From: Chryseobacterium sp. Leaf405
GTDB lineage: Bacteria > Bacteroidota > Bacteroidia > Flavobacteriales > Weeksellaceae
NCBI RefSeq assembly: GCF_001425355.1
Contig: NZ_LMQN01000012.1
Span: 544,034-608,033, forward strand
DNA: 64,000 nucleotides
Reading direction: 5' to 3'
Below are positions 16,259 through 25,084 of this stretch, in pieces. Both the position numbers and the translations under genes were made by a program. Numbering within the stretch: the stretch's first letter is position 1; each line of letters opens with the position of its first letter. A model generated the notes under the pieces. That model was given only the letters and a program-made list of their open reading frames with translations. It had not been told where the DNA came from and did no database searches.

Positions 16259-18283
16259 TTAGTTTATTTTAAGGATATTAAGACCATCCTTTCCTGACGC
16301 TACAAAAGCAAGGTTATTGTTGATGTAGATGTAGTTTGCAGAACCATTCAGTTTATAGTAACCTACTACTTTAAATGAGTTTTTGTTCAGAACGATTACA
16401 CCATCTGTACCGTTTGCAAGATAAAGATAGCAGTTGTTTACAGCAACAGCATTGGTAAGTCCAGTCTGGCTGAATACATTCTGATTATTTACTTTAAAGT
16501 TTCTAGGTACAAAAGTACTCATCAGCTGACCATCGCTTAGTCTTATTTTTGCAACCCCTTTGTCGCTTAATGCAAGGTAAACATATTCATCATCAAGAAC
16601 AATTGCATTCTTTCCGTCAGTAACAGTTTGTGTAAGAGTATTATAAGTGTATACTTTTGCGTTAGATCCGTCATTATTAGCAATTCTAAGTGTAGCACCG
16701 TTTGCCTGAGTAGCTAAAAATACCTGATAAGTATTATTGTGCGCTACATATTTTGCTCTGTCTCCTGCAAAGTTAAATTGTTCTGCTACAGAATATCCGT
16801 CATTAGGATTAAGTTTAAAGAATCCTCCACCTGTTGTTCCAGTTGATGCATACAGATAATTATTGTAGAAATATGAATTTTTTGCTGTCGAGCTTGGAAG
16901 CTTATAGTTCAGGAATGAAGAAAGATCCTGAGTATTGAATATATTGTTATAAAGCGGAGCAGTAACTAGTTTTGCACCGTTTTTATCTCCACCTACTGCA
17001 TAAAGCTTATTGTTGGCAACATCCACATTATTAAACTCAATATTATTGAACAATGCTTCGCTCACTAATGAAGGAGAATTATAATCAGTTACATTAATGA
17101 TTCTGATAGCACCTTTTGTATTGTTTCCGGCAGTTGCATCATTTGTATGGTAAGATACATAAGCGAAACCGTTATTCATCGTAACACCCGTTGCGCTAAG
17201 TGTAGTGCTGGTAACCGAAGGGCTTACTACATTTGCCACTAATGTGAACTGTAACTCAGTATCTGCACAAGGAGCAATTCCTTTTTGCGGAGTACATTCT
17301 GCAGCAGGGATAAATGCGTTTGAATTTAATGTAACCTGATTGTTGATTTTATTATTGCTCTGTAATACAGAATAAGAAGTATTCACAAAGTTCATGTCGA
17401 TAAATCCTGTGAAAGCAGGAGAAGCATTAAGATTTGCGAAAGACATATTTGAAAAATCCATTCTTGCAAAAGTGCTTCCGGTGTTGCTTACTTTACCGTC
17501 TACCGATACACTTCCGCCTGTTACTTCAGTATACGACTGAGGCTTCAGATTCAATACTCCTGAACCGTTTACATTAAACCCTTTGGAGAATGTAAGATAA
17601 CCTTCGTTATTCAGGTTAGAGTTCAGGTAATTGTTTTGTGCATTGAAAACCATTCTGCAACGATTATTGACTGTAGATCCTCCGTTAAGACTTACAGAAT
17701 TGCTGAAGTTCAGATTATTAAAATTATTAATGGTTCCATCTACAGATCCTGTACTGTAAGTTGCAAATCCGTAGTTATCCAATGTTCCTCCTGAATTCAG
17801 GTGAAAATTAGCTGAACTTGAGATTTTACCATTATTTCCTACTTCTACTTTACCACCATTGGGAACATTGATCCAGTTTGATCCTCCCAGCTCACCAAGA
17901 ACGATGATTTTTCCTGCAGAGTTAAAATTGAATCCTCCGGTAAAGGTTGTACCTTCCGCAATGTAATACGTTTCTCCGTTGTTGATATTATACCAGTTAC
18001 TGCCAACCGCTGCTATGGCACCGGAAAGATTGGGAGTATAGGTTGTTTTGTTCGTTGCTGCAGAAAGTTTCTGCCCGCTTTGGTCGAATTTAATAAAATC
18101 AACTGCCGAATTCTTTAATTCGATATTTTTGGCTAGGTCGCCCCCATATCGAAGAGTAATATCTCCATTGGTAATAGAATTGGAGCTCTCATTGTTTTCA
18201 GAAAGAGAAGTGTCTTCTGAAGAACACCCGGTTGCAGCAACAAGAAGGAATAATCCCATTGCTACGCTTAGTTTTTTAGTCAT
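16259..18283 (-). CDS. Large surface lipoprotein, beta-helix-like N-half and propeller-like C-half
   Basis: 674 residues. The signal peptide ends in lipobox VAATGC, so it is a lipoprotein. Residues about 100-330 are Gly/Asn/Ser-rich with repeating NNF, NGGTL and NNG turns, as in parallel beta-helix or adhesin-like polysaccharide-binding proteins. Residues about 345-674 carry repeated hydrophobic strands such as VDVANNKLYAVGG, YLYLANGTDGVIVLN and LAFVASGKDGLNILKI, like LVIVD-type beta-propellers. It is the last gene of a five-gene operon with a glycosyltransferase and exporter. I infer it binds or organises the polymer at the cell surface. I do not recognise a named family over its full length. 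Confidence 0.75.
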   Translation of the reverse strand: MTKKLSVAMGLFLLVAATGCSSEDTSLSENNESSNSITNGDITLRYGGDLAKNIELKNSAVDFIKFDQSGQKLSAATNKTTYTPNLSGAIAAVGSNWYNINNGETYYIAEGTTFTGGFNFNSAGKIIVLGELGGSNWINVPNGGKVEVGNNGKISSSANFHLNSGGTLDNYGFATYSTGSVDGTINNFNNLNFSNSVSLNGGSTVNNRCRMVFNAQNNYLNSNLNNEGYLTFSKGFNVNGSGVLNLKPQSYTEVTGGSVSVDGKVSNTGSTFARMDFSNMSFANLNASPAFTGFIDMNFVNTSYSVLQSNNKINNQVTLNSNAFIPAAECTPQKGIAPCADTELQFTLVANVVSPSVTSTTLSATGVTMNNGFAYVSYHTNDATAGNNTKGAIRIINVTDYNSPSLVSEALFNNIEFNNVDVANNKLYAVGGDKNGAKLVTAPLYNNIFNTQDLSSFLNYKLPSSTAKNSYFYNNYLYASTGTTGGGFFKLNPNDGYSVAEQFNFAGDRAKYVAHNNTYQVFLATQANGATLRIANNDGSNAKVYTYNTLTQTVTDGKNAIVLDDEYVYLALSDKGVAKIRLSDGQLMSTFVPRNFKVNNQNVFSQTGLTNAVAVNNCYLYLANGTDGVIVLNKNSFKVVGYYKLNGSANYIYINNNLAFVASGKDGLNILKIN

Positions 18284-18329
18284 TAAGAATAAATATTATT
18301 TTATAAAGGTTTTTTTTATTGTTGAAAGG

Positions 18330-19637
18330 TCATGCACCGAATTCACGAGCTTTTTTAGAGGTTTTTTGAGGATTCCACGGATCTTTGTAAGAATCAAAAA
18401 AGAAGAATTCATCTAAATAGGCAATTGTTCGTACGATACGCATAAAATATCCCATGTATAATGGATAAAGAGGCACGTATATAATTTTGGATAAAAATTT
18501 TTTTTTATTTTTTACTATTAACAGGCAAACGAGGAACTGCATGAAATAGAGCAGCAAATATACTAAATATTTGAGAGGCAGCCAAAAAAGTAAGAATTCT
18601 GGGTTCTCAATTATTATTCGAAACATATAAATCATCCAGGTAATATCTAAAACCAATCCGAAAAATACATTTTCAAAGAAAGAGAAGAAATTTGACCATC
18701 TGAAATTCTTGTTAGGAATCCATATATCAGAATGTTTTCTAAGCCTGAAACGAATCAGTGAACGAGACCAGCGTAATCGTTGCTTGGCAAGTTTGGCCCA
18801 ATCTACGGGAACATGCGTATTGCATATTGCTGTCTGCTCAAAATGAATATTGTATCCTATCTTTCTGATCTTTACGGTTAAATCACCATCAAGACCGGGT
18901 CCTACATCCCATCCGCCAACTCTTTCAAGTACCTGTCTCGGAAAGACCCCAAAGGCACCTGAAATAATTTTGTAAATTCCGAGTGAAGAAACTACAATTC
19001 TTGATATGCTTATTGATTGTTGGTATTCTAAATACTGCATGGTTGATGTAAGAGAGTCGTTGTCATTTCTTACCATCAGATTTCCGCCTACACCTCCAAG
19101 ATCTTTGTAGATATAGAAAGGGAGTAAAGATTTTTCTATGGCATCATTATCAAGTGATGAATCTGCATCAATGTGAACAATAAATTTTCCTTTCGAATAC
19201 TTCAGACCGAGATTGGCTGCTGATGCTTTTCCGCCTCGTATTTCGGAACGCAAAAATTTTGAGATCATACCTTTCTTCTCAAAAGTTGCTCCTATTATCC
19301 CGGTATAATCAGTAGAGCCGTCATCTACTACAATAATTTCGATATTCTTATAGGTTTGCTTCTGCATCGACATTACCATTTTATGAAGGTGCTTACCCTC
19401 ATTATGTCCGGGAACCAAAACCGTTATCAGTGGAAATTCGTTCATTAGCTTTTCACGAGCAGCTTTCCATTTGTCTTTGCTAATGAAACGCTTTCTGAAG
19501 GTTACAAAAAGAACGACAATTTCGAGAATAAGAAATCTTGGTATGTCTATAAAAAATACATACCATCCCCAATTAAAAATTGTAGACCAATCTGAATATC
19601 TTAGATTAGAAAATATGATTTCCCAGAAACTTTCCAC
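18330..19637 (-). CDS. Membrane glycosyltransferase family 2 (processive polysaccharide synthase type)
   Basis: 435 residues, related to PgaC, Alg8 and BcsA-type synthases. One N-terminal membrane segment (about 24-46). The GT2 domain has VPGHNE, VDDGSTD (105-110), the DxD motif DAD (157-159), an LDGD motif (249-252) where many synthases have TED, and QRLRW (286-290). Several C-terminal membrane segments follow (about 310-390). It should polymerise a nucleotide-sugar and pass the chain across the inner membrane. The start is GTG at 19637, the only suitable one. It lies 8 bp after the zinc-ribbon gene. The sugar is not predictable. Confidence 0.85.
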   Translation of the reverse strand: MESFWEIIFSNLRYSDWSTIFNWGWYVFFIDIPRFLILEIVVLFVTFRKRFISKDKWKAAREKLMNEFPLITVLVPGHNEGKHLHKMVMSMQKQTYKNIEIIVVDDGSTDYTGIIGATFEKKGMISKFLRSEIRGGKASAANLGLKYSKGKFIVHIDADSSLDNDAIEKSLLPFYIYKDLGGVGGNLMVRNDNDSLTSTMQYLEYQQSISISRIVVSSLGIYKIISGAFGVFPRQVLERVGGWDVGPGLDGDLTVKIRKIGYNIHFEQTAICNTHVPVDWAKLAKQRLRWSRSLIRFRLRKHSDIWIPNKNFRWSNFFSFFENVFFGLVLDITWMIYMFRIIIENPEFLLFWLPLKYLVYLLLYFMQFLVCLLIVKNKKKFLSKIIYVPLYPLYMGYFMRIVRTIAYLDEFFFFDSYKDPWNPQKTSKKAREFGA

Positions 19638-19645
19638 GCTTATTT

Positions 19646-20596
19646 TTAATTGAATATTTCGTTAATCGCTTTCTGTGTAAGCTCATAAGTATAGATTTTT
19701 TCCACATTCAGTTCAGAAGGGGTCTGTTCCGTCTTGCAGTTGATGCAATGCACTCCGATTAAAGGTTTCTGAAATTCATTTCCACATATGTCGTTCAGAC
19801 AATAGAATATTTTACCGGGTTTGTCATAATCTACCCCGAGATTCTTCAACTCCATACTGCATTTGGGGCATACCAGTTTTTCTCCTTTTACAAAATTCTG
19901 TTCAGTAGCTACATGAGCACATCTGAAATGATGGATCAATACTCTTACCTGTAAATTGTGTTCTCGACACTTCGGACACTCTTCTCTGTAATTCAGAAAT
20001 CCGGAATTACATTTATGGCAAATATGAGAGGTATCTGCATAATTTCTGCGAAGGAGATCACTTTTATAGCCAATATATAGTAAAGTTCTGCCGTTGGCAT
20101 ATGCATCGATAGTACCATCATAGCAGGCTTCAATTCTTGGGTAAGAATATCCGCTAAGAGCATCAGAACTTTCATAGAACTCTATATTTTTATTTCTTGA
20201 ATAATAATATAATATGTTTTTCTTCAGCAGATTATCTTCCTGCAGAACAACTTCATTCAGTTTCTTTATAGCATTTAAAATAAAACTTATATAAGGTATT
20301 TTGTTCTGAATATTTACGTTCTGGATATAACCGTCACATAAATATTTAAGATTGTAGTTTTTATATTCTTTATAAAATTTCTTTAAATCTTTTTGCAGAA
20401 AAATCGGTTTAAGAAAAATTTTTGGATCTCGATGTCTGATCACAGAGATTAGAAATTCTCTTACTTCCCAAGCTTTTTCATTATTAATAATCCATATATC
20501 TGCACTGTCGGCATCAGGAATTTCATTTCTGTCTATACATTCATCCAGTAATTGAGCTCTGATTCCGTTTTCAAGGGTCAGTATTCTTTCGGGCAT
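19646..20596 (-). CDS. Zinc-ribbon protein, TackOD1-like
   Basis: 316 residues, no signal peptide or membrane segment. The C-terminal half has at least three Cys pairs of zinc-ribbon type (CHKC, CPKC, CPKC, CINC) plus His residues, and I think it matches the TackOD1 output domain of metal-binding proteins. The N-terminal part resembles a degenerate response-regulator-like domain (IWIINNEKAWEVREFL). It sits between the HlyD-like adaptor (3 bp) and the synthase (8 bp), so it very likely regulates or assists the polymer synthase in the cytoplasm. The family call is from memory and needs a profile search. Confidence 0.6.
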   Translation of the reverse strand: MPERILTLENGIRAQLLDECIDRNEIPDADSADIWIINNEKAWEVREFLISVIRHRDPKIFLKPIFLQKDLKKFYKEYKNYNLKYLCDGYIQNVNIQNKIPYISFILNAIKKLNEVVLQEDNLLKKNILYYYSRNKNIEFYESSDALSGYSYPRIEACYDGTIDAYANGRTLLYIGYKSDLLRRNYADTSHICHKCNSGFLNYREECPKCREHNLQVRVLIHHFRCAHVATEQNFVKGEKLVCPKCSMELKNLGVDYDKPGKIFYCLNDICGNEFQKPLIGVHCINCKTEQTPSELNVEKIYTYELTQKAINEIFN

Positions 20597-20599
20597 AGT

Positions 20600-21640
20600 T
20601 TATGTAAATTTAAGTTTCCTTACTTTCACAGGAATATTACTGATTTTCACGTCTTCCCAAGGCTTTCCGTCTATTGGTACAATATCAATAACCACTCCGT
20701 ATTTATTGTCATCTATCGTTTTATTAATCACGGTATTATCCTTTATTTCGGAGATAGAGTAGATTTTTCTCACTTTTCCGGTAAGGGTTTTGTTGAATCC
20801 GTACGGCAGCTTAATGGCAACACGATCTCCTTCATGAAATTCATCCAGATCTCCAATATCAATATATGCCTGTACAAACTGTCTTTTGCGAATCACCGAT
20901 GTAATAATATCTGATTTATAAGCAACCTGACCATCTGTGACGCGGAAACGGTCTACTTTCCCATTCACAGGCGACACATAATAGTTTTTGATATTAGAAA
21001 CTATATTTTCAGCTTTTGCTCTAATGTTTTTGTTGTTATTAATCGCTGATGTTTTAAGAATCTCACTGTTAAGTGCTTTAATATCAGCATTCAGAGAGGT
21101 AATCTCATACTGAAGATCATCAATAGAGCGGTCTACATTGGCAAGCTCATTCGGTGTGATCTGATTGATATATACCAGTTTTTCTTTTCTGCTTTTTTCG
21201 CTTTTCCAGAACGATACTCTTTTTTTCAGATCAGCAACAAGACTTTGTTTTTTTAAAACCTGAGAAGTTAGCTCAGCCTGATGATTTTCAAAAGTAGCAT
21301 TGCCAACAAGATTTTTTAATGAATCCTGAAGGGTGTTACGGCGAAGATTGGTATCGTAGAATTCATAGCTAAAAAGTGTATCCCCAATTTTTATGGGAGA
21401 ATCTTCTTTTATATTATAATTAAGAATTCTTATATCTGTTGTAAATTTTACATCAAACTGCTGCTGCTTTAGAAATCCGTCGGCATAATCAAAAATCCAA
21501 GAAGATATAAGCCATTTAAGAACAGAGAATATAATCAATAGTAAAATAGCAAAGTATATCCAACGGTCCCACTTCCTCTTTTTTACGGGTTTATCGTAGG
21601 ATACCTCCGTAATTTTATCGTCGTTAAAATTAATATCCAT
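20600..21640 (-). CDS. HlyD-type periplasmic adaptor (membrane fusion protein)
   Basis: 346 residues. A basic cytoplasmic N-terminus, one membrane segment (about 28-50), a lipoyl-type beta domain split by a long coiled coil (about 100-215), and a beta-barrel part with VSPVNGKVDRFRVTDGQVAYKS, GDLDEFHEGDRVAIKLPYGF. This is the HlyD/EmrA layout, and similar adaptors occur in alginate synthesis (Alg44). It should bridge the inner-membrane synthase and the TolC-like channel encoded 2 bp upstream. Confidence 0.85.
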   Translation of the reverse strand: MDINFNDDKITEVSYDKPVKKRKWDRWIYFAILLLIIFSVLKWLISSWIFDYADGFLKQQQFDVKFTTDIRILNYNIKEDSPIKIGDTLFSYEFYDTNLRRNTLQDSLKNLVGNATFENHQAELTSQVLKKQSLVADLKKRVSFWKSEKSRKEKLVYINQITPNELANVDRSIDDLQYEITSLNADIKALNSEILKTSAINNNKNIRAKAENIVSNIKNYYVSPVNGKVDRFRVTDGQVAYKSDIITSVIRKRQFVQAYIDIGDLDEFHEGDRVAIKLPYGFNKTLTGKVRKIYSISEIKDNTVINKTIDDNKYGVVIDIVPIDGKPWEDVKISNIPVKVRKLKFT

Positions 21641-21642
21641 TA

Positions 21643-23667
21643 TTATGGTTTGAAATTATTCATTTGGGAAAGATCATAATATCCTAATTTTGTAACACCT
21701 TCGGACTGAACCGTCGTTTCAGCATTCAGAAGATCATTAAAATCATTAAAATCGTTGATACGAAATACCCAAACATAATAATCGGGACCCAGTATGTCTC
21801 TTATAGTTAATGTCTTGTTCAGTTTTTTATCCAGACTTAGAACGTCGTAAGCCATGATATAGGTCATAACGTTATTATTGTGTAATGCCGTGGCAACCTC
21901 AGCCGGCAACTGCATCGGAACGCTTACTCCCAAATCCATATTATTCTGATTGCACCAAATTTTTGAGTTGGTAAAAAGGTTGATTAGCCTTTGCGCATAA
22001 AGATCAATATTGGTTTTATAGTCGTCAAAAGTATGCGGCTCAATATCGAGGTGTATTCCTGTAAAACCCTGAATCTTTGCCTCCTCCAGCAAGATTTGTA
22101 AATCTACAAAACCATTGTCCGTTTTTGCGAAAGAATTTTCACCGATCAAACGGTATACCTGAATATTATTTTCTGAAGCCATCGCCATAAAGTCTGCGAC
22201 TTTCGCCATATCGGTTACTTTACCTACAGAAAGAAAAACACGGTTCACATGCCAGTGAGTCATCTGGTCGATAATATAGGTATTTGAATAATTCGTAAAG
22301 AAACTGCTCCAGATATAGGTTTCGTGCCCTGCATTGTCATAATTGGCTACACTGTCTAAACCTTCTGTTTTATAATCTGTTCCAGATGTCATTCTGTATT
22401 CAAGATATTTTTCGTAGAGATCAGATTTTTTATCACATATCTGTATTTGGTTGTTTAAAAATTTTTCAGCGGTTGCCAGGTAATATGCGGGACTGAATGT
22501 ATTGCTCTTTTCGTTGGCAGAATTTACTTTAAGTTCAGACTGCAGATAATTACTTTCACTTTGCAGGATTTCTATTTCTGATTTCAGAAGGTAATATTCT
22601 CTGAACATAGTGCTCAGTTTGTCGCGATAGATAGTCTTTATATCCTGAAGCGTATTTTTCTTTGCCTGAAGATCGTTTTCACTTTCAATATCATTTTTAT
22701 TTCTGCTTACGGGAAGATTAATTGTAGCTCCTACGCTGGCAAAATTTCTGTCATTCGACAATGTTGAGTAATAATTGTAACGAAATTTTAGCCTAAGATC
22801 AATCTGTTTATCTCTTTTGTTTTTAATATCCAGTATTTCTTTCTCCATTTTTAAGGCAAATTCCTTATCCTTTACCAATGTATTGAAATTTATATTTTCT
22901 ACCGGAGTAAGATCAGGAATATCAGCCGTAAGAATTTCTTTCGTAACGGTATTTTTATCTTCTGTTTTCAGAAGACTTTCCAGCGACTTTTTCTCAATAG
23001 AAACCTTGTCCAGAAGATATTTAGACTGTGCGGTTTCTGCGTCATTTTTAAGCCCGCTCTTATTTTGATTGATCGTAAAATCGTTTAGAAGTTTTAAAAT
23101 TTTCTCATAATCGGATAAAAGACTGATCTTTTTCTGATCAAAAGTCATTCTTACCTGATCAAGATCTGCCATGTGGCTGATTTCTTTTTTGTATTTCAAT
23201 TTTTCTAAAAGATCAATTTTTCTTACTCTTTCATTTAAAGAGTTTTGCATTCTTTGGTTTTTTGAGCTTCCTTCTCCCAAAGCCAGCCAGTCCAGTCCAG
23301 AAGATACTCTTGCACGGTAAAATACATTGTCTTCATCACCAAATCCCGGACTGAAATTGTAGTTCATGTCAGAAACCCAGTTAAGATGTATTTTATTTTT
23401 TTGTTCCAGGCTTTTTGTATGTAAAGAAAAATCAGACTTATTCAAAGAAAGACCGGAAGGTTTAAAATCATAATTCTTTATTTCAGCCTTCGTATCAGGA
23501 GTGGTCATTAGTTTTGAAATGATTTCCTTTGCAGACTGATATATCTTGTGATACTCTGTTGCGAGCGTGCTTAATGATATAGAATTGATGCTTAGATTTG
23601 ACTTGTTTTGAGCATTAAAAAAAATGAAAAAATTCAGTATTAATAGAATTAGTATCTTTCTCCGCAT
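21643..23667 (-). CDS. TolC-like outer-membrane channel fused to a glycoside-hydrolase-like barrel
   Basis: 674 residues. A signal peptide (MRRKILILLILNFFIFFNAQ). About 20-430 is a TolC/OEP-type region: long coiled-coil helices and a beta part with LKFRYNYYST and ASVGATINLPV. About 440-670 resembles a TIM-barrel glycosidase. Its core strand GIHLDIEP places Asp541 and Glu543 like the DxxDxDxE acid pair of GH18 enzymes. It also contains VYRLIGENSF, LGVSVPMQLP and VMTYIMAYD. The fusion suggests an outer-membrane exporter carrying its own polymer-trimming or binding domain. I start at ATG 23667. An upstream TTG would add 8 residues. It is the first gene of the operon, and a minus-7 box lies just upstream. 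Confidence 0.78.
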   Translation of the reverse strand: MRRKILILLILNFFIFFNAQNKSNLSINSISLSTLATEYHKIYQSAKEIISKLMTTPDTKAEIKNYDFKPSGLSLNKSDFSLHTKSLEQKNKIHLNWVSDMNYNFSPGFGDEDNVFYRARVSSGLDWLALGEGSSKNQRMQNSLNERVRKIDLLEKLKYKKEISHMADLDQVRMTFDQKKISLLSDYEKILKLLNDFTINQNKSGLKNDAETAQSKYLLDKVSIEKKSLESLLKTEDKNTVTKEILTADIPDLTPVENINFNTLVKDKEFALKMEKEILDIKNKRDKQIDLRLKFRYNYYSTLSNDRNFASVGATINLPVSRNKNDIESENDLQAKKNTLQDIKTIYRDKLSTMFREYYLLKSEIEILQSESNYLQSELKVNSANEKSNTFSPAYYLATAEKFLNNQIQICDKKSDLYEKYLEYRMTSGTDYKTEGLDSVANYDNAGHETYIWSSFFTNYSNTYIIDQMTHWHVNRVFLSVGKVTDMAKVADFMAMASENNIQVYRLIGENSFAKTDNGFVDLQILLEEAKIQGFTGIHLDIEPHTFDDYKTNIDLYAQRLINLFTNSKIWCNQNNMDLGVSVPMQLPAEVATALHNNNVMTYIMAYDVLSLDKKLNKTLTIRDILGPDYYVWVFRINDFNDFNDLLNAETTVQSEGVTKLGYYDLSQMNNFKP

Positions 23668-23688
23668 ATAGTAAATTAATTTTTTTTG

Positions 23689-23696
23689 CAAATTTA
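23689..23696 (-). promoter_or_regulatory. Putative minus-7 box for the exopolysaccharide operon
   Basis: On the minus strand TAAATTTG, which fits TAnnTTTG. Transcription would begin near 23684, 17 nt before the ATG at 23667. Confidence 0.5.
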
Positions 23697-24490
23697 TAAA
23701 TTTTACTTCAAATTTTTTTAAATTAGTGTGGTATGTAAGGATAATTTTAATAAAATTTTAAAAATAACTAAAATTTTCAAAAAGATAAAAAGGTTAGAAT
23801 CCATGGTAAATTGGGCATTATTATTACTAAATCAAGAATATATATTTAGTTATAGATTTTTTCTAATTCTGATTTGTGATTATTTAAAGCACACAAAATC
23901 TACTAAAATTTCATGTTGATTCTTAGTCTTTTTATCAATAAGTAGGTTATTACAAAATATTGTAATAAAAGAAAAAATCAAATTTTTTAAATATTGTTTA
24001 AGCTCTTTTTCTGCACATATATGATTAAATAATTATTTGAATTATGCAGATGTAAGCTATTCAGTGAAAATGGTAAAAAAACAGTAATTCATATAAAAGT
24101 TTTCAGAGATTAGTTGTCGAAATTTGCAGTAGATTTACTAAATGTATGCTGACGAAATATTATTTTTAGAAAAAATTCTTATAAATTTTGACAATGGATT
24201 ATATCCTATTGTAGTTGTACATAGGTAAGAATGGGTATAAAAATTGGTGTTACCAGCATGACCAATCAGTATTACAATTCATTTTTAAGTAGTCCTGTCA
24301 TAGAACGTTTTATTTTACCACCGTTATCTATAAGCTATACGATTTATAAAAATGAAAAAAAATTGATATTGTATTTAATTTCTATATAATTTTAAATAAG
24401 AAAAAATATGTTGAGCTTTTCTCATCCGAAGGTAAATTTTAGGAAAGCTTTTTGAAATGTTGTCATTAAACACTAACTAAAATAATAATT
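23697..24490. other. 794-bp AT-rich divergent intergenic region
   Basis: Lies between the minus-strand polymer operon and the plus-strand oxidoreductase operon. Very AT-rich. A 63-residue frame at 23728-23919 has no coding features. No box fitting TAnnTTTG was found near 24490. The size is unusual for this otherwise compact region, and it may hold regulatory sites for both operons or decayed sequence. Confidence 0.5.
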
Positions 24491-25084
24491 ATGGAAGGAA
24501 AAGAACATTATAGCAGAAGAAGCTTTCTCAAGGTGTCCGGATTATTGGCGGCTTTTGCAGCAATTCCGGTATCTGTAAAAGCATTTTATCAGGATGTTAA
24601 GCAATATCTGATCCCAAAGAAAAACGTATCCAGACTTACATTGTCTATTAACAAGACAACTCATACATTATATGTAGACACCCGTACAACAGTGTTAGAT
24701 CTAGTAAGAGAACAACTTAATCTCACAGGATCAAAGAAAGGATGTGACCACGGTCAATGTGGTGCCTGTACAATACATATTAATGGTGAAAGAGCTTTAG
24801 GTTGTCTTACATTAGCATCTATGACACAAGGAAAAGAGATCACAACAATAGAAGGTTTAGCCAATAAAGGAGAACTACACCCAATGCAAAAGGCGTTCAT
24901 CGAGTGTGACGGCTTTCAGTGCGGATATTGTACGCCCGGGCAGATCATGTCTGCGGTTGCCTGTGTGAATGAAGGGCATACAAATTCTGTTGAGGAAATA
25001 AAGGAGTATATGAGCGGTAATCTTTGCCGTTGTGGAGCATATAACGGTATTGTTCAATCCATTCAAAAAGTAGCAGCGAGATGA
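24491..25084 (+). CDS. paoA: Molybdo-oxidoreductase [2Fe-2S] subunit, Tat-exported (PaoA-like)
   Basis: 197 residues. A twin-arginine signal, SRRSFLKVSG, near the start. Two [2Fe-2S] clusters: the plant-type ferredoxin cluster in GCDHGQCGACTIH plus GCL, and the helical cluster in FQCGYCTPGQ with NLCRCG. It is the electron-transfer subunit of an aldehyde or xanthine oxidoreductase of the PaoABC type, which acts in the periplasm. Its stop overlaps the next start by 4 bp. The whole assembled complex is expected to ride on this one Tat signal, because the large subunit has none. Confidence 0.9.
   Translation: MEGKEHYSRRSFLKVSGLLAAFAAIPVSVKAFYQDVKQYLIPKKNVSRLTLSINKTTHTLYVDTRTTVLDLVREQLNLTGSKKGCDHGQCGACTIHINGERALGCLTLASMTQGKEITTIEGLANKGELHPMQKAFIECDGFQCGYCTPGQIMSAVACVNEGHTNSVEEIKEYMSGNLCRCGAYNGIVQSIQKVAAR

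Noticed and set aside
18048..18416. 122-residue plus-strand frame
   Set aside because: Spans the end of one minus-strand gene and the start of another; low-complexity shadow.
23728..23919. 63-residue frame in the long divergent gap
   Set aside because: Composition is that of AT-rich non-coding DNA (runs of Lys, Ile, Phe), no promoter box or motif, and it lies over the upstream region of the polymer operon.
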